Shown piece by piece: positions 49,361 through 60,680 of a stretch of 64,000 nucleotides of DNA. The notes below the pieces were generated by a model. That model did no database searches, was not told the DNA's origin, and was given only the letters and a program-made list of their open reading frames with translations. The translations under genes and the position numbers were made by a program. Position 1 is the stretch's first letter, and every line of letters begins with the position of its first letter. Origin of the DNA: Acridotheres tristis (lineage: Eukaryota > Chordata > Aves > Passeriformes > Sturnidae); contig CM072919.1 in assembly GCA_037013685.1 (NCBI GenBank), positions 28,571,866 through 28,635,865 on the forward strand, given 5' to 3'.

Positions 49361-49984
49361 TCATGTGCTATTCCTTGCTAACATACGATCCCCTCTAAGT
49401 GTAAGGTGTTGGAGTTGGTATTGTAGCACTTCTGTGTCAGCAGGTTCCTTAATGCTCATTTTGTCTAAATTGAGGTAGTCCAGGGATTTTGAATGAGCCC
49501 TTTTACCCTTCAAAAGGCAGAGAGGCAGGGCACCACGAAGTGCCTTATAAGGTTCATATGGTAAAGTTTTATTGTATTTATCCCCTGAGCTGGGCATCCG
49601 TCTCCTCCTCCTTCCATTTACTGCTGGGATCTCATATGGCTGGTAGTACGTACTTCTAGTTTTGTACAAACGCGAAGAACGTGGCAGTCCTGAATCAAGA
49701 TGTTTGGAGCCCAAGTTAGGACCAGATTCTCCTTTGTTCTCTTCACTTCCCGTACACTTATGGGCTAATTTTAGCAGCTCCTCTCCAGTTGTGAAGCCAA
49801 CCAGGTAGTTAGAATCCATGTGAAGGATCTGATATCCTGCAACTGTCCGCCGCAATGGTGAGCACGGGGTGCTGGAACAGCGTGGCTTTTCTGCTTCCAT
49901 CCTGGCTGCCGAACTCATCTCTCCAAGAGGCATATTCAGGGCAGAGAGGGCAGTTCTGGACTCTCCATTCACATCAACTTCCAT
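49361..49984 (-). CDS. MACIR: MACIR, macrophage immunometabolism regulator (C5orf30)
   Basis: A single coding exon of 207 codons plus TGA (human is 206). The start is ATG at 49984 (MEVDVNGES), the conserved N-terminus; a GTG three codons upstream is not used. A TTTTTAG acceptor precedes it at about 50006, so the 5' leader is spliced. Conserved blocks are EKPRCSSTPCSP, GYQILHMDSNYLVGFTTGEE, YYQPYEIPAVNGRRRRRMP and HSKSLDYLNLDKM. MACIR binds the lipid-cargo chaperone UNC119 and affects ciliary delivery of myristoylated proteins. It is also described as a negative regulator of inflammatory macrophage responses. It has no catalytic domain and is largely low in predicted order, with a pentaarginine. 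No disabling change. Its proximity to CETN3 differs from the human order. Confidence 0.95.
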   Translation of the reverse strand: MEVDVNGESRTALSALNMPLGEMSSAARMEAEKPRCSSTPCSPLRRTVAGYQILHMDSNYLVGFTTGEELLKLAHKCTGSEENKGESGPNLGSKHLDSGLPRSSRLYKTRSTYYQPYEIPAVNGRRRRRMPSSGDKYNKTLPYEPYKALRGALPLCLLKGKRAHSKSLDYLNLDKMSIKEPADTEVLQYQLQHLTLRGDRMLARNST

Positions 49985-50005
49985 TTTAAACACAAAGCTT
50001 TGATC

Positions 50006-52393
50006 CTAAAAATAAAACAGAGCTTGATCAAGAAATGCAACACAAAGTGCCGAGAGAAGACCACAGAAATGGAATTTTGTATCACCCAGAAGTCATAACC
50101 AGTACTTCCCTATTCAGCTTGGTCTTAGCTCTGCATGGTGTCACATAACAGAACTATCACTAACATCTGTCTTTCAAAATTATCTTGGGGAGGTTTTTTA
50201 AAAAAGATACCACAAATATACTGATAACTCTGAATAGCTAAAAACATACTTGATTACTATCATACACAAAAGTGGAGCATCTCTCTGGATCATTTTTTCA
50301 GCCTTTTGGTGCATTTGATTCCTAGTAGTACCTCACCTCTTAGAGCATCTACATCCATTAGCAGATACAGAGCACCTTCCTCCATCTTTACTGTGTAATT
50401 TGTCTACTGACAATATTCTTGTTAAACAAAGCTTTTAAAAAATATGCCTAAAAGGCACCACCTCATTCAGATATGATCATGGACCAGATCTGATCTGAGT
50501 GTATTGCAATGTTTCCATCTTCCAGTGTGCAGCTTGCTTTAAATTCAAAGAATGACATCCTAATTGTTCCACACCTGATTAGGTCATCAGCAGTCCTCAT
50601 TCACTCCCCCCAAAAATTCACCTATCATCTTATTCACAATTAATCAAACATACACTCTAATAGGATTCTAACGTATTTCTAACAGAGTATACTGCGTTTA
50701 ATGAATATGGCATTAGATTCTTACAAGCATCTTAAGAATAAACAGTATTTATTTGTTTTTTTCCTATTTCCTCTTGGGAACAGACTATTTTACCCTTCCC
50801 TCACTTTCCAAACACATTATTTGGTGCCTTTACAGACACAAGTAATCACTGCAAGCTATTAGCACCTCTAACATGGAAAGATATGGTCACCATCACAGCA
50901 AGTATACACCAGTAGATGCCAGAACACCAGAAAGAAAAAAAATAACCATTTCTATTTTCAGTGTCATCTGAACCATTTCAGTGACACAGCTACTTCACAA
51001 AACACACATTTGGTCACATTTGTTTCCAAATCCATGCTTTCTTCATTGTCAGACTCACCTTTGCTCTAAGCTGTAGTCAACATACTTCACCAAAAAAATT
51101 CAGCATAACTATGTCAAGTTTAAAGGCAACAAGACTTAAGGGAAGGGAAGTTAGCATCTAAGTGCTATGCAGAAACAATTCTGAAATTGATTATAAGTGA
51201 CCATAAACTACATTCAAAAGCTCAGTAATACTTCACAGATAAAACTAACTTAAAACATGCTTCCAAGAGTTTCAAACTTTTGAAGCTACTACTTGCTGCC
51301 ATTTTGAGGCTTAGAACATCACAGGCCAAGTAGCAACAACTCAACAAATAAGGAAATACTTTATTCCATCTTTGGCAATTAGACACTCCCCAAAATCCCA
51401 TTAAGACGAATCTCCACTAATTTGTTTTAATATAAGAGAGGGAGCTGTGTGTAAGTATCACAAAAGAAATTACTAGCCTTATGCAAAATATATGATTACC
51501 TGTTTCTGTTAAGGGACTGGGAAGGAGCAGTTCAAATAATGTTCTGTCAAGAGACTGGGAACCTGTTTTGAGACATCTTAGGGGCTTGGAATGTGTGGTA
51601 GGGGGTGGGTCAGGCCTTGCTCTGGTGAGGTGGTGCCCTGCCCCAGCCCCACAGTGTCTATCAGTCATGGCACAATGGAGGCAGTGTTGCCTAACCCAGC
51701 CCCTAAATGGCCGAGCAACCCAAAGTCTCACCTGGGGGCAAGGATCTTTAAGAAGGCTGACCATGAGGCAAGCATATTATTCTTTAACCCTACCTTCATT
51801 TTGGAGCTTTACATGACTGGAAACCCTGGAGTTTGTAGCTATGTCTGTTTTTATGCAAGTTTCCTATCTTTCTCCCTTTCTTCTTCTAACTTTCCTTTCA
51901 CAGAAGATAACGTCAAATGTGTTTAAAGGTTTTCTCTGTTCACTGGACTATATCTGTGCTGTGGTGTTTCATGTTGCACTATATGATTTGACAAAGTTTC
52001 TCATCTTCTACACTTTGCTAGTAAACTTTCATGTGATTTTTTTACCTCTTGAGATAAAAAATCTGATTGGTATTTCTCCTTTGTGTCTATCCAGACCAAA
52101 AGATTCTTGCCTTAACCCTGGATTTAAGTCACTGGGGTGTGATGTTCCTACCTCTCCTTCCCTGCTTAGTCACCAATCAACCTACTGCTTCCTATGCTAA
52201 TAAACTAGGAATAAAGAAAATGCCCACAGTTCTGCAAAAGAGGATTTTATTTGCCATCATCAGACTTTTATTATGGAGAGACTATTTCTAATGTTCCTTA
52301 TGGTCTCATATTCTCACAGTCACGGTATACTTTGGATTCTTCATTGCCAGTTTTTTGTACCATAACTTTTGAAGGTAATAGTTCATCCACTGC
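50006..52393. other. Probable MACIR intron or upstream region
   Basis: No coding exon recognised. 51500-52260 is GC- and pyrimidine-richer with overlapping frames on both strands (for example 51417-51764 minus and 51841-52200 plus) but no domains. It may be a diverged repeat. Confidence 0.45.
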
Positions 52394-52484
52394 ATTTTTA
52401 AGCATTTGAGGTTGGACTAGATGGTCTGAGGTTGGACTAAATGATCTCTGGAAATCCCTTCCAACCCTAACAATTCTGTGAATC
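52394..52484 (+). mobile_element. CR1 LINE 3' terminal fragment
   Basis: GAGGTTGGACTAGATGGTCT, then its near-duplicate and CCCTTCCAACCCTAACAATTCTGTGA, is the sense 3' end of CR1. The doubled GAGGTTGGACTA unit suggests a small internal duplication. Confidence 0.85.
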
Positions 52485-54784
52485 AAACAATACAGGTAAA
52501 ACAGTTAAATAAAGATGTAAACACTGAAGCAAAGCATAGACTAAAAGTTTTCACTGCAAAAAGTTCACACAACGCAACAATGCTTCCCATTATATTTAAC
52601 TGAATTCAATATGTATTTATGGAGTCAATTACCAATTTTAGAAAAGCAGCAGCAGTTCTTTCCTATTTTAATACCATATCAAGCAGTGAAATAGTAAATT
52701 TGATCAAGCTTCAGCTGCTGAGAAAAAGATATTAATGACAATTTCTTAAGTTGAAATTATGTACCACCAGGAATCATGATTACTGGAGGCACAGCACACA
52801 GTCATTTTGCATAATAACTTTCAGCTACCCTGTGACTTTAGGCAGGAAACCTAAGTATCTGCTCTTGCTCTTAATCCCCAAGTTTTGCCCTGCACTTTGG
52901 AAATCTCTCCTAGAACCTTCCAGAAAGATTCAATTTCTATTAAAAGAAACTTAAATTAGGCAAGAAAATGTATAAATAAAATGGATGTACTGCATGGTTG
53001 GAAATTAATCATATTACCTAGTCATATATAAACAGAAAAAACCAACAAAACAAACAAACAAACAAAAAACCCCACAAAAAATATCCACCAAAAAGAAAAA
53101 GTCAAACAAGCCCACAACAAATAAATCACTTGACACAGCAGTGTGTGCCCTAAAGAAGAGGAAGGAGGAAGATATCTTCATGCACTTGTGGAGTTTAAAA
53201 TCTGAAGTAATACAAAAGCTTTTCTCAGAACACAACTTCTAAAGTTTATTTACTTTCGTTTGAAACATGGGTGTGTGTTCTGGTAACCAAGAGCAATCAA
53301 CTTGGAAAAGTAACCATGCAAAAGGGAAGGAGCCAGCAGTTCACTGCACAGCAATTACCCTCACTGTAAACCAGTACAAAGGAAAATCAGAGCAGAAATT
53401 CTTCAAGTCAGCAAGGTCCAGCCTAGTACTTCAGGTTCTGAAACTGCAGACTCCCACCCTGTGCTGAGTGTGAAGAACAGTATTAAAACCAAGAAATCTT
53501 TCAGACATTTGAAATCAACAGCAGCATCAGAAGCTAGTGCCACAAACACGAAAAACTCAAGGGAAACAGCACTGCTAGCTGGTGACAGGAATGACTGGAC
53601 AGCTCCATAAGTAAAGGACCAAAGCCCAGCATGTATGTGTTCAGCTCTTCTTTCCCAAGAATTTTAATGCCAGTTATTCAAGCTGCCATATGGCTTCAAA
53701 ACTATTTGTATCCTTATCTGGGAAAAAACCCCAGACATTATTAAAAGACATTATTAAAAAGACTGAAAGAAAATAGAAAATAATTTGAGATTCACAGTGA
53801 GTGTAGGTACCATCACCTATAAATGGATATTTAAAACTTTTTGACAGTATTTTTAGGACATTTCTATGGTTATAAAGCTTTTGATAACTTCTGTTTATGT
53901 TCACCGCTGTTTACAAGTGTAAGCTCATCAGTAATTCTCAGCATCAGTTATAACACTGGAAAAAACAATACTTTCGTTTAAAAATATTACTTCTTCAGAT
54001 CACAGCTGGCATGTCTTCTTGCCTCTCAAACAGAATGACAACAAAGTGATGCCAGTCCAAGGTAACTTATAATTAAAGATTATTATTGAATCTAAGCAAG
54101 GAGACTAACAACACGATGGCATATCCTTTGCTGCTGATCCATATATTTAAAAAAAAAAAATGCAAAGTAACTGAAAATAGCAGTTACCAAGATAATTCAT
54201 CTGTTCAATACCTACTAGAATGGTCTTCAGAATAGAATCAATGAGATTTTATAATATTTTATCAATTTTCTTTGTATATTTAAAGCAGGTTCTGCATATA
54301 AAGTAACCAAACCCAATCCAGATAAATACTGAGAAAATTGTCTAAAACACAGAGCAGAGAAATAATGAAGATAAATGCTAGATTAACTACTAAAAATCAC
54401 TGTATGACCTCGAAGAATACATTTATACTCTTGGTATAGTTCTTTCAGTGTAAAACCAACAAAATTTCCACATTTTGCAATTATAAAGGGTTTCTTGTTA
54501 TTGAATCTTTCACAAAGTTTTATCAAAAGTCAGACACCATTCATATCCTTCTCATAACATGGGACAAATGAAAAACAGACATGCAGGACATGCTAGGGCC
54601 TGTTATTACAAGATATGCACTGTAAATCATTTATTGCTGAAATAACTTCTTGCAGTGTGCCTCACTGGATTCAGTCTTTTGGTTTTTTTCTCCCCCTATA
54701 AAGTGTTCTTTCTTCTGTTACATGTATTACTTCCTGTCTTTCTGCAAAAAGAAATGTGACTTACTAAATACAAACTTTGATTAC
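52485..54784. other. Non-coding stretch, no gene recognised
   Basis: AT-rich sequence with an A-rich CAAA tract at about 53035-53110. No exon, RNA gene or mobile element identified. Confidence 0.5.
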
Positions 54785-55233
54785 TCAGTATTTAAAGAAA
54801 ATGAAAGATGAAGAGTGATATTCCTTAATACTCTTATGTCGAAATGTCACAATACCCATCTCAGTAAGATTTTCAGTTCCCATTTTTTCACCAGTTTCCC
54901 ATGGTCTGCTAAAAGTTTTTTTAATTGTCCATATATGTCCCGTTCTAAGGTGGAAAGTCTTTGTCTCATCTTGGACCCAGAAAAACGGAGAGATTCGGGA
55001 AGGAGAACCCACCCGGCTAAAGGGAGGGGCGACAAGGTCTTTCCTCTTCCCTCCATTCACCTGCTTTTCCCGCAGGGGCTCCAAGATGACTGGCTCCAAA
55101 GGTTGTTCGATGCATCAGGCCTGACGATTTCCACAGCAGAGAGATCCTATTTTGGTTTGCTATAATCCAGCTAAACAAAAAAACCCTGCAGGTCCTTCTC
55201 AAAATGAGAAGTCCCTGTTCAGGGGCACCACGT
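54785..55233 (-). mobile_element. Betaretrovirus-like ERV 5' end (leader and gag start), truncated
   Basis: Minus-strand retroviral leader following the LTR end (55233) and primer-binding site. From ATG at 54969 a frame to 54847 begins MRQRLSTLERDIYGQLKKLL, resembling the helical start of a beta- or alpharetroviral matrix domain. It then stops. A neighbouring frame (54785-55099) is partly open, so a frameshift or chance overlap is possible. The remainder of the provirus is missing. Confidence 0.55.
55211..55230 (-). other. Primer-binding site, tRNA-Lys-like
   Basis: TGGTGCCCCTGAACAGGGAC on the minus strand, two bases after a CA-ended LTR. It resembles the tRNA-Lys3 primer site but with a mismatch and two extra bases in the middle. 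Confidence 0.6.
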
Positions 55234-55750
55234 GTCACAGCCGCGGGGGGTTTTCCCCTTGCAAACAACCTCACCGGCTTAACTGAGTTACAGCACGGCT
55301 AATAAAATACAAGGGACAAGCACGATGGTGAGCAAGAGATATCCTTTAATCCATGCGAGAAGGCAGCATTCAAAAGCAATGTTGCTCAAGAGCAGGCAGC
55401 AACCAAAGATGCAGGGGAGGGGTCAGGTTCACAATACATAGGGATATACCTGAAGGCAAAGGTACAACCCCGAACACAGGACAGAGACTCATATGTTAAA
55501 GGTCTTACATGTTAAAGGTCTCAAACCAACAAAGAATCAGGGCTAGGAATAAGATTTACTTTGGAATGAGCAAATTAGCATGCTCAGCCTCCCAGGGTCT
55601 CAGGTTTATGTCCTCTATCTCAGTTGGTTCAATTCCTACACTCTTATGCTTTCTACAAAGTCCACATTATTTTGGAACTACTGTAAGTTACTCTTAACAA
55701 AATAATTGATTCTGTGTAATTTGTCATTTGTATTGTTACTTATCTCCTCA
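55233..55750 (-). mobile_element. 5' LTR of the betaretrovirus-like ERV (right end uncertain)
   Basis: Element-sense end GCTGTGACA at 55233. An ATTAAA hexamer (complement of about 55345) lies some 110 bases upstream of that end. U3 extends rightward with no clear terminus; the boundary given is a rough estimate. Confidence 0.5.
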
Positions 55751-56029
55751 GCTAGAATCTGAATTGATTAGATACACCTTTTTCTTTTAGATAAGCATTA
55801 AATTTCTGTCCATTCAGTAAATGTTTTCTTCTTAAGAACTGATTCTTCCTATTAGATACCAAGTCTGTAGACAATACAATGACTTCAGAATCACTAAGAT
55901 ATGTCACATTGATAAAATCATAGTAATTGCAACCAGAAAAGCAGGATGGAGATGGCAGTGGTAATACCAACTGTAAGAGTCAAACATACTGAATAGAGAT
56001 ATCAAGCCAGTTTTGATACTTTCCCTTCT

Positions 56030-56558
56030 TTGTGCCTGATAGCATATCGCGGCGGTGGAGTGGCGGAGCAGCGCGGCACCGGCGGGAAGGAGCCGGTGGG
56101 CGCGGGGCGCGCGCTGGTGCCGCGACCTTCCAGAGGAGCGTCTTTAGAAAGACATCCTGGGGGTTACAGGCACGTTCCCGCTCTCGGGAGGAGAGTGATT
56201 TCAGCTCTCTTCTGTGAGCCCCGCTTCTGCCGACGGTGGAGAGGGACGGGAGCCGCATGTGGTGATCCAAGGCGGAGTTTACTCCTTCTCGAAGGGTCCA
56301 GGGAGGAACTGGTTCGAAGGGGCAGAGGGAGTGGGGTTGATATAGGAGAGCCAGACGTCGGGGTAGAACAACTAACAACTAAAAATCATCTGAGGGCACA
56401 GGGGCAGGGGAAGGGAAAGGACCAATAGGCTACAAACATTTTACATGAAACAGGCATGTTAGGGGAAACATTATAACCATTATGAGGAAGGAGTGCATAA
56501 GGGCATTCCCTCCATGGGAGAGGCAGGCTCTTTCTCTGCGGGGCTTTTAGTCTCCACA
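56030..56558 (-). mobile_element. Another minus-strand LTR with CpG-rich leader
   Basis: On the minus strand the element starts TGTGGAGACTAAAAG at 56558. A CCTATTGGTCC CCAAT-type box lies near 56425, a TATATCAACC TATA-type box near 56340 and AGTAAA near 56280. A CpG-rich U5/leader follows (56030-56260). The promoter and polyadenylation order is that of an LTR. The LTR end is uncertain (possibly about 56216). Its start abuts the next element's LTR fragment, indicating nested insertion. Confidence 0.55.
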
Positions 56559-56741
56559 ATAGCATAGGGTTAAAATGTTTCTAGAATCATGGGAAGTGCA
56601 TGCAATAGATTCGGGGGGGGGGTTGGAAAGGAAGATTGGGTCTGGTAGGCCTGGGAAAGAGAACTAGGCGCTGGGAACGAATACTGAGCTTTGTTTTTTT
56701 TCCAGATCATGCGAAGCTACACCTGCATAATCATCATATGA
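56559..56741 (+). repeat. 5' LTR fragment (U3 only) of class I ERV
   Basis: Aligns with 62605-62781 of the 3' LTR up to TAATCATCATATGA and then jumps directly into pol-region sequence. The rest of the LTR, leader, gag and most of protease are deleted. Confidence 0.8.
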
Positions 56742-56757
56742 GAATGGGGAACTACTA

Positions 56758-57246
56758 ATGAAGGTACCCAAATCAAAAACAGGAAAAATTTTAATGAAAA
56801 AAGATAAACCGGTGCCTGCGATCCCTAGGGAAGTAGAAGATACAGTGATCCCCTCTGTAAGGGAAACAGATATACCCGGAAAATCCAAACTAGCACAGCC
56901 AGTACATGTGGAATTAAGGGAAGGAGCAAAAGCCGTACAGGTCAAACAGTATCCTATAAAAACAGAAGCATGGCAAGGAATAGCAGAGACTATTGATAAA
57001 TTCTTAAAATATCAGATTCTAGAAGAATGTGAATCAGAATATAATACACCAATATTCCCAGTGAAGAAACCCAGTGGGAATTATAGGCTAGTACAGGATC
57101 TAAGGGCAATAAATGAAATAACTAAAGATATTTATCCAGTAGTTGTCAATCTCTACACATTGTTGGCATCCATAAAAGAGATATATAAACGGTTTACCAT
57201 AATTGATCTAAAAGATGCTTTCTTCTGTATACCCCTTGACAAATAA
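56758..57246 (+). pseudogene. Class I ERV pol: reverse transcriptase, N-terminal part
   Basis: Class I reverse transcriptase finger and palm start. Conserved features are VKQYPIKTEAWQGI, the PVKKPSGNYRLVQDLRAINE block and FTIIDLKDAFFCIPL, which holds the first catalytic Asp. The first ~45 codons look like the tail of protease. It ends at an in-frame TAA (57244-57246). The rest of the palm follows in other frames. Confidence 0.85.
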
Positions 57247-57596
57247 AGTAGGAAACTACTTGCCTTTGAGTGGGAAAATCCAGGAAATGGAAGAAAGACC
57301 CAGCTCACCTGGACGCGACTACCCCAAGGATTCAAGAACAGCCCGACCCTATTCAGAAACCAACTGGCAAAGGAAAATAGAAATAGGAAATAGAAATAGA
57401 AAAGAAGGAAAATAGAAAATAGAGAGAAAATAGGAAATAGAAAAGAATAGGAAAAGGAAATAGAAATCTGGACCAAAGATGGGCAAGTACCGAGAGACCA
57501 ATACCTTTTGTTACAGTATGTTGATGATATACTGATAGCAACAGAAGAAAAGACAACCTGCATAAAGTAACAATCGAGATTTTAAACTCGCTGGGA
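57247..57596 (+). pseudogene. Class I ERV pol: RT palm, disrupted by purine repeat
   Basis: Contains remnants of the conserved region before motif C and the YVDDIL catalytic box at about 57517-57535. Between them a ~100-bp purine-rich expansion (57371-57468) and frameshifts destroy the frame. Confidence 0.75.
57371..57468 (+). repeat. GAAATAGAAAA-type purine microsatellite inside RT
   Basis: Imperfect repeats of GGAAATAGAAATA and GAAAATAGAAAATA on an almost all-purine strand plus T, sitting within the reverse-transcriptase coding sequence. Confidence 0.9.
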
Positions 57597-58202
57597 ATGG
57601 GAGGATACAAAGTGTCTGGAGAAAAGGCACAAATTGCCCAACAGACTGTAATTTACCTGGGATGTGAAATCTCACAAAGGCAGAGAAAACTAGGCACTAA
57701 CCGTATCCAAGCTATTTGTGCAATTTCAGAGCCCCGGAACCTATACGAGCTACGAGTCTTCCTTGGGATGGCCAGGTGGTGTCGCCTGTGGATCATGAAC
57801 TATGGGCTAATTGTGAAACCCCTGTATGAAGCTCAGAAGACACAGCTGCACACCTGGGGCAAACCACAGAAAGAGGCCTTCCTAAAATTGAAAGAAGCAC
57901 TGACAACTGCCCCAGCATTAGGGTTACCTGATCTGTTTAAAGATTTTCAGCTGTTTGTACATGAAAGGCAGCGCCTGGCACTGGGAGTCCTGATCCAGCA
58001 TTTGGGAAGCTGGAAAAGACCGGTGGGCTATTTCTCCAAACAGCTTGACAATATAAGTGCTGGGTGGCCTTCATGTCTGCGGGCAGTCACAGCCACTCTA
58101 ATGTTGATACAGGAAGCCAGGAAGCTCACAATGGGAAGACACATAGATGTCTATGTACCACACATGGTAACTATTGTTTCAGAGCAAAAAGAGGGTCATT
58201 GA
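57597..58202 (+). pseudogene. Class I ERV pol: RT thumb and connection
   Basis: The region after the polymerase domain: IYLGCEISQRQRKLG, FLGMARWCRLWI, LYEAQK and RPVGYFSKQLD, typical of class I RT thumb and connection. Ends at TGA (58200-58202) before RNase H. Confidence 0.85.
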
Positions 58203-58217
58203 CTATCTCCAAGCAGG

Positions 58218-59093
58218 ATGATAAAATTCCAGGCAGCCCTGACTGAGCAAGATGATGTCACATTAAAAACAACTAACTTTCTGAATCCAGCCTTCTTCCT
58301 AGGTAACACAACTGAAGAAGGCCCATTAGAGCATGACTGTGTAGAAGTAATAGGATACACATATTCAGTGAGAGAAGACCTAGAAGATGTCCCATTAGAG
58401 CAACCAGAGTGGGAGTTATTCACAGATGGAAGCAGCTTCGTGGAGAGTGGAACCAGATACGCTGGATATGCAGTAACAACAATCACTGCAGTAGTAGAGG
58501 CAAAAGCATTATCACCAAATACATCCGCCCAAAAGGCAGAACTGGTTGCCTTAACCAGAACACTGGAATTGAGTGAAGAGAAAAGGGTGAACATATGGAC
58601 TGACTCAAAATATGCTTTTAGAGTAGTGCATGTGCATGGAGTACTGTGGAAAGAAAGAGAACTGCTGTCTTCTCAGGGTATGCACATTAAACATCAAGAT
58701 GCAATCCTGCAATTGATAAAAGCAGTGCAAAAACCTGAGCAAGAGGCAATTATACACTGTAAAGCACACCAATCAGGAAGTTCCAAAATTTGTGAGGGAA
58801 ATCAACAGGCAGACTGGACAGCCCGACAGGTTGCTCAAAAGGTGCAAACAGCAACGACATTGATACCTTTAAAACTTAATGTATCTCAATTCCATTTACC
58901 TCCAAAATCGAAATATTCAGCAGAAGATGAGAGACTGGGATGTTTGCTGAATGCACAAAAGAATTCGGAAGGTTGGTATATAAATACACAAGGGCAAATA
59001 GTGGTATCCCCCTTGATAATGAGAGAAATCCTACAAATTAAACATGATGAATGTCATTGGGGCGCAGAAGCATTAGTGAAATTGCTAAAATGA
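58218..59093 (+). pseudogene. Class I ERV pol: RNase H and integrase N-terminus
   Basis: RNase H with catalytic Asp in WELFTDGSSF, Glu in AQKAELVALT and Asp in NIWTDSKYAF, followed by HCKAHQSG. The integrase zinc finger begins at the end (KHDECHWGAEAL). A TGA at 59091-59093 interrupts it; CEICLRN, the cysteine pair of the finger, lies past it in the same frame. Confidence 0.85.
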
Positions 59094-59971
59094 AATTTTG
59101 TCTTGGTACAAATGTTAACAATGGCAAAATCAGTGATGGCAAAATGTGAGATTTGCTTGAGAAACCCAGTGGCTAGACAAAAGGCACAGCTAGGAAGAAT
59201 TCGGGTAGGGATAAAACCAGGGGACTATTGGCAGGTAGATTTGTAGAATTACCAAGAACTCGAGGATACATGTATCTGTTAGTGCGGGTTGACACATTTT
59301 CTGTATGGCCAGAGGCCCTTCCCTGTCGCTCAAACCAAGCAAAAGAAACAGTTAAATGGTTACTACAAGAGATCATTCCCAGATTTGGAGTGCCTGTATG
59401 GATATCATCAGATAGGGGCCTGCATTTTATAGCCACAGTGGTAAAAGAAGTAAGTAGATTGCTAGGAATAACTTGGGATCTCCACACACCATGGAGACTC
59501 CAATCAAGTGGACGGGTAGAAAGGAATCAGACATTAAAGAGGCAAATCAGTAAAATATGCCAAGAGGCCAAATTGCAGTGGCCACAAGCTTTACCCATAG
59601 CACTGTTGAGTATTCAGATAAAGCCTAGAGTGGGATGTCAGCCAGCCGTTATGAGATATTGTATATGAATCTCCCGAACCTAATGCAGAAGTATATGTCA
59701 CGGAGAAGCAGGAAGTATATAATTATGTTCTGGCTCTTGGGAAAACTTTAGCTTGGCTTCGGAGCGCCCTCGTGTGGAATGGGCCGCTGACTCTTGAGAA
59801 TCCAGTACACAACATTCATCCAGGAGACGACGTGTACATTAAAAATTAGAACGAAGAACCATTAAAAGAGAGGTGGAATGGACCCTATCAGGTGCTATTG
59901 ACCATTTTTACAGCAGTCAAGGTGGCTGGAGTGGATCCCTGGATACACTATACCTAAGCAAAGAAAGCCTG
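59094..59971 (+). pseudogene. Class I ERV pol: integrase core and C-terminus
   Basis: The first catalytic Asp (YWQVDL, near 59235) is followed by an in-frame TAG and a frameshift. The core then continues at 59228-59668 with Asp in ISSDRGLHF and Glu in GRVERNQTLK. The C-terminal region ([20 protein letters not shown]) follows with two further stops. All DDE residues are identifiable but not in one frame. Confidence 0.85.
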
Positions 59972-59977
59972 TCCTGG

Positions 59978-60680
59978 TGTCCTGGTTTAGGACAAATTTG
60001 GGGGAAAACCTCTGGAAGGAGCCCCCAGACAGCAAACCCCCATGACTCCTCCCCCCACCACCGGGTTCGGGAAGAATTTCCTCAGAGAGGAGTGGAAAAA
60101 AAAACCTGTTTATTTAGCAAGCGAAACACTCTCCAGCACAAAAAAACAACGCCAGCTGACAAAAAAACTCTTTCACCGTTCTGAAGGGGATGACAAACTC
60201 AGAGAGTCTCTCCAGCGAGTGGTCACCCAGTTATCAGTCTCTGGCACTGGGGAGGTCACATGCTGCAGGTCACAGAATGCAGACTCCTGGTGTTTCTTGG
60301 TGTTTCCCAGGTCCCCCTCCGGAACAGGTTCAGATGGTATCCAGGAAAGGGAGAGCGGGGGGGAAAAAAACAGTCCAGGGAAAAAAATTGGACTGTCTAG
60401 CTGAACTAACTAATAAGCAAAAGCAAGGGCAAAGCGAAGCAAAGAAAAGAATAAGAGGCAGAAGCGAACAAAGCTAAGCTAACTGCAAACAGAGCTAAGC
60501 TAAGCAGCAAGCAGAGCTAAGCCTCTCCTAAACACAGACCATGGGGGAGGTGAGCCGGCTGATAACAAGACAAAACAAACCTTCACTTTCAGATTCAGTC
60601 CTGAAAGCACAGGACATAATACCAAACATAAACAGAACACATGATTGGAGATACAAACACCATAACATCACCCTAGGACA
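59978..60680 (-). mobile_element. Solo LTR (ERV-L type) inserted in class I ERV
   Basis: A 703-bp element: the element-sense start is TGTCCTAGGGTGATG (60680 leftward) and the end is CTAAACCAGGACA at 59978, with AATAAA complementary to 60109-60114. The flanking five bases are CCTGG (59973-59977) and CCTCG (60681-60685), a target-site duplication with one mismatch. It separates integrase from env of the host provirus. No internal viral sequence. Confidence 0.85.

Noticed and set aside
51417..52200. Overlapping 100-120 codon ORFs on both strands
   Set aside because: No recognisable domain, and both strands are open because of composition; possibly a diverged repeat, not supported as genes.
56030..56428. 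132-codon ORFs on both strands in the CpG-rich block
   Set aside because: Explained by an LTR leader with high GC content; no domain on either strand.
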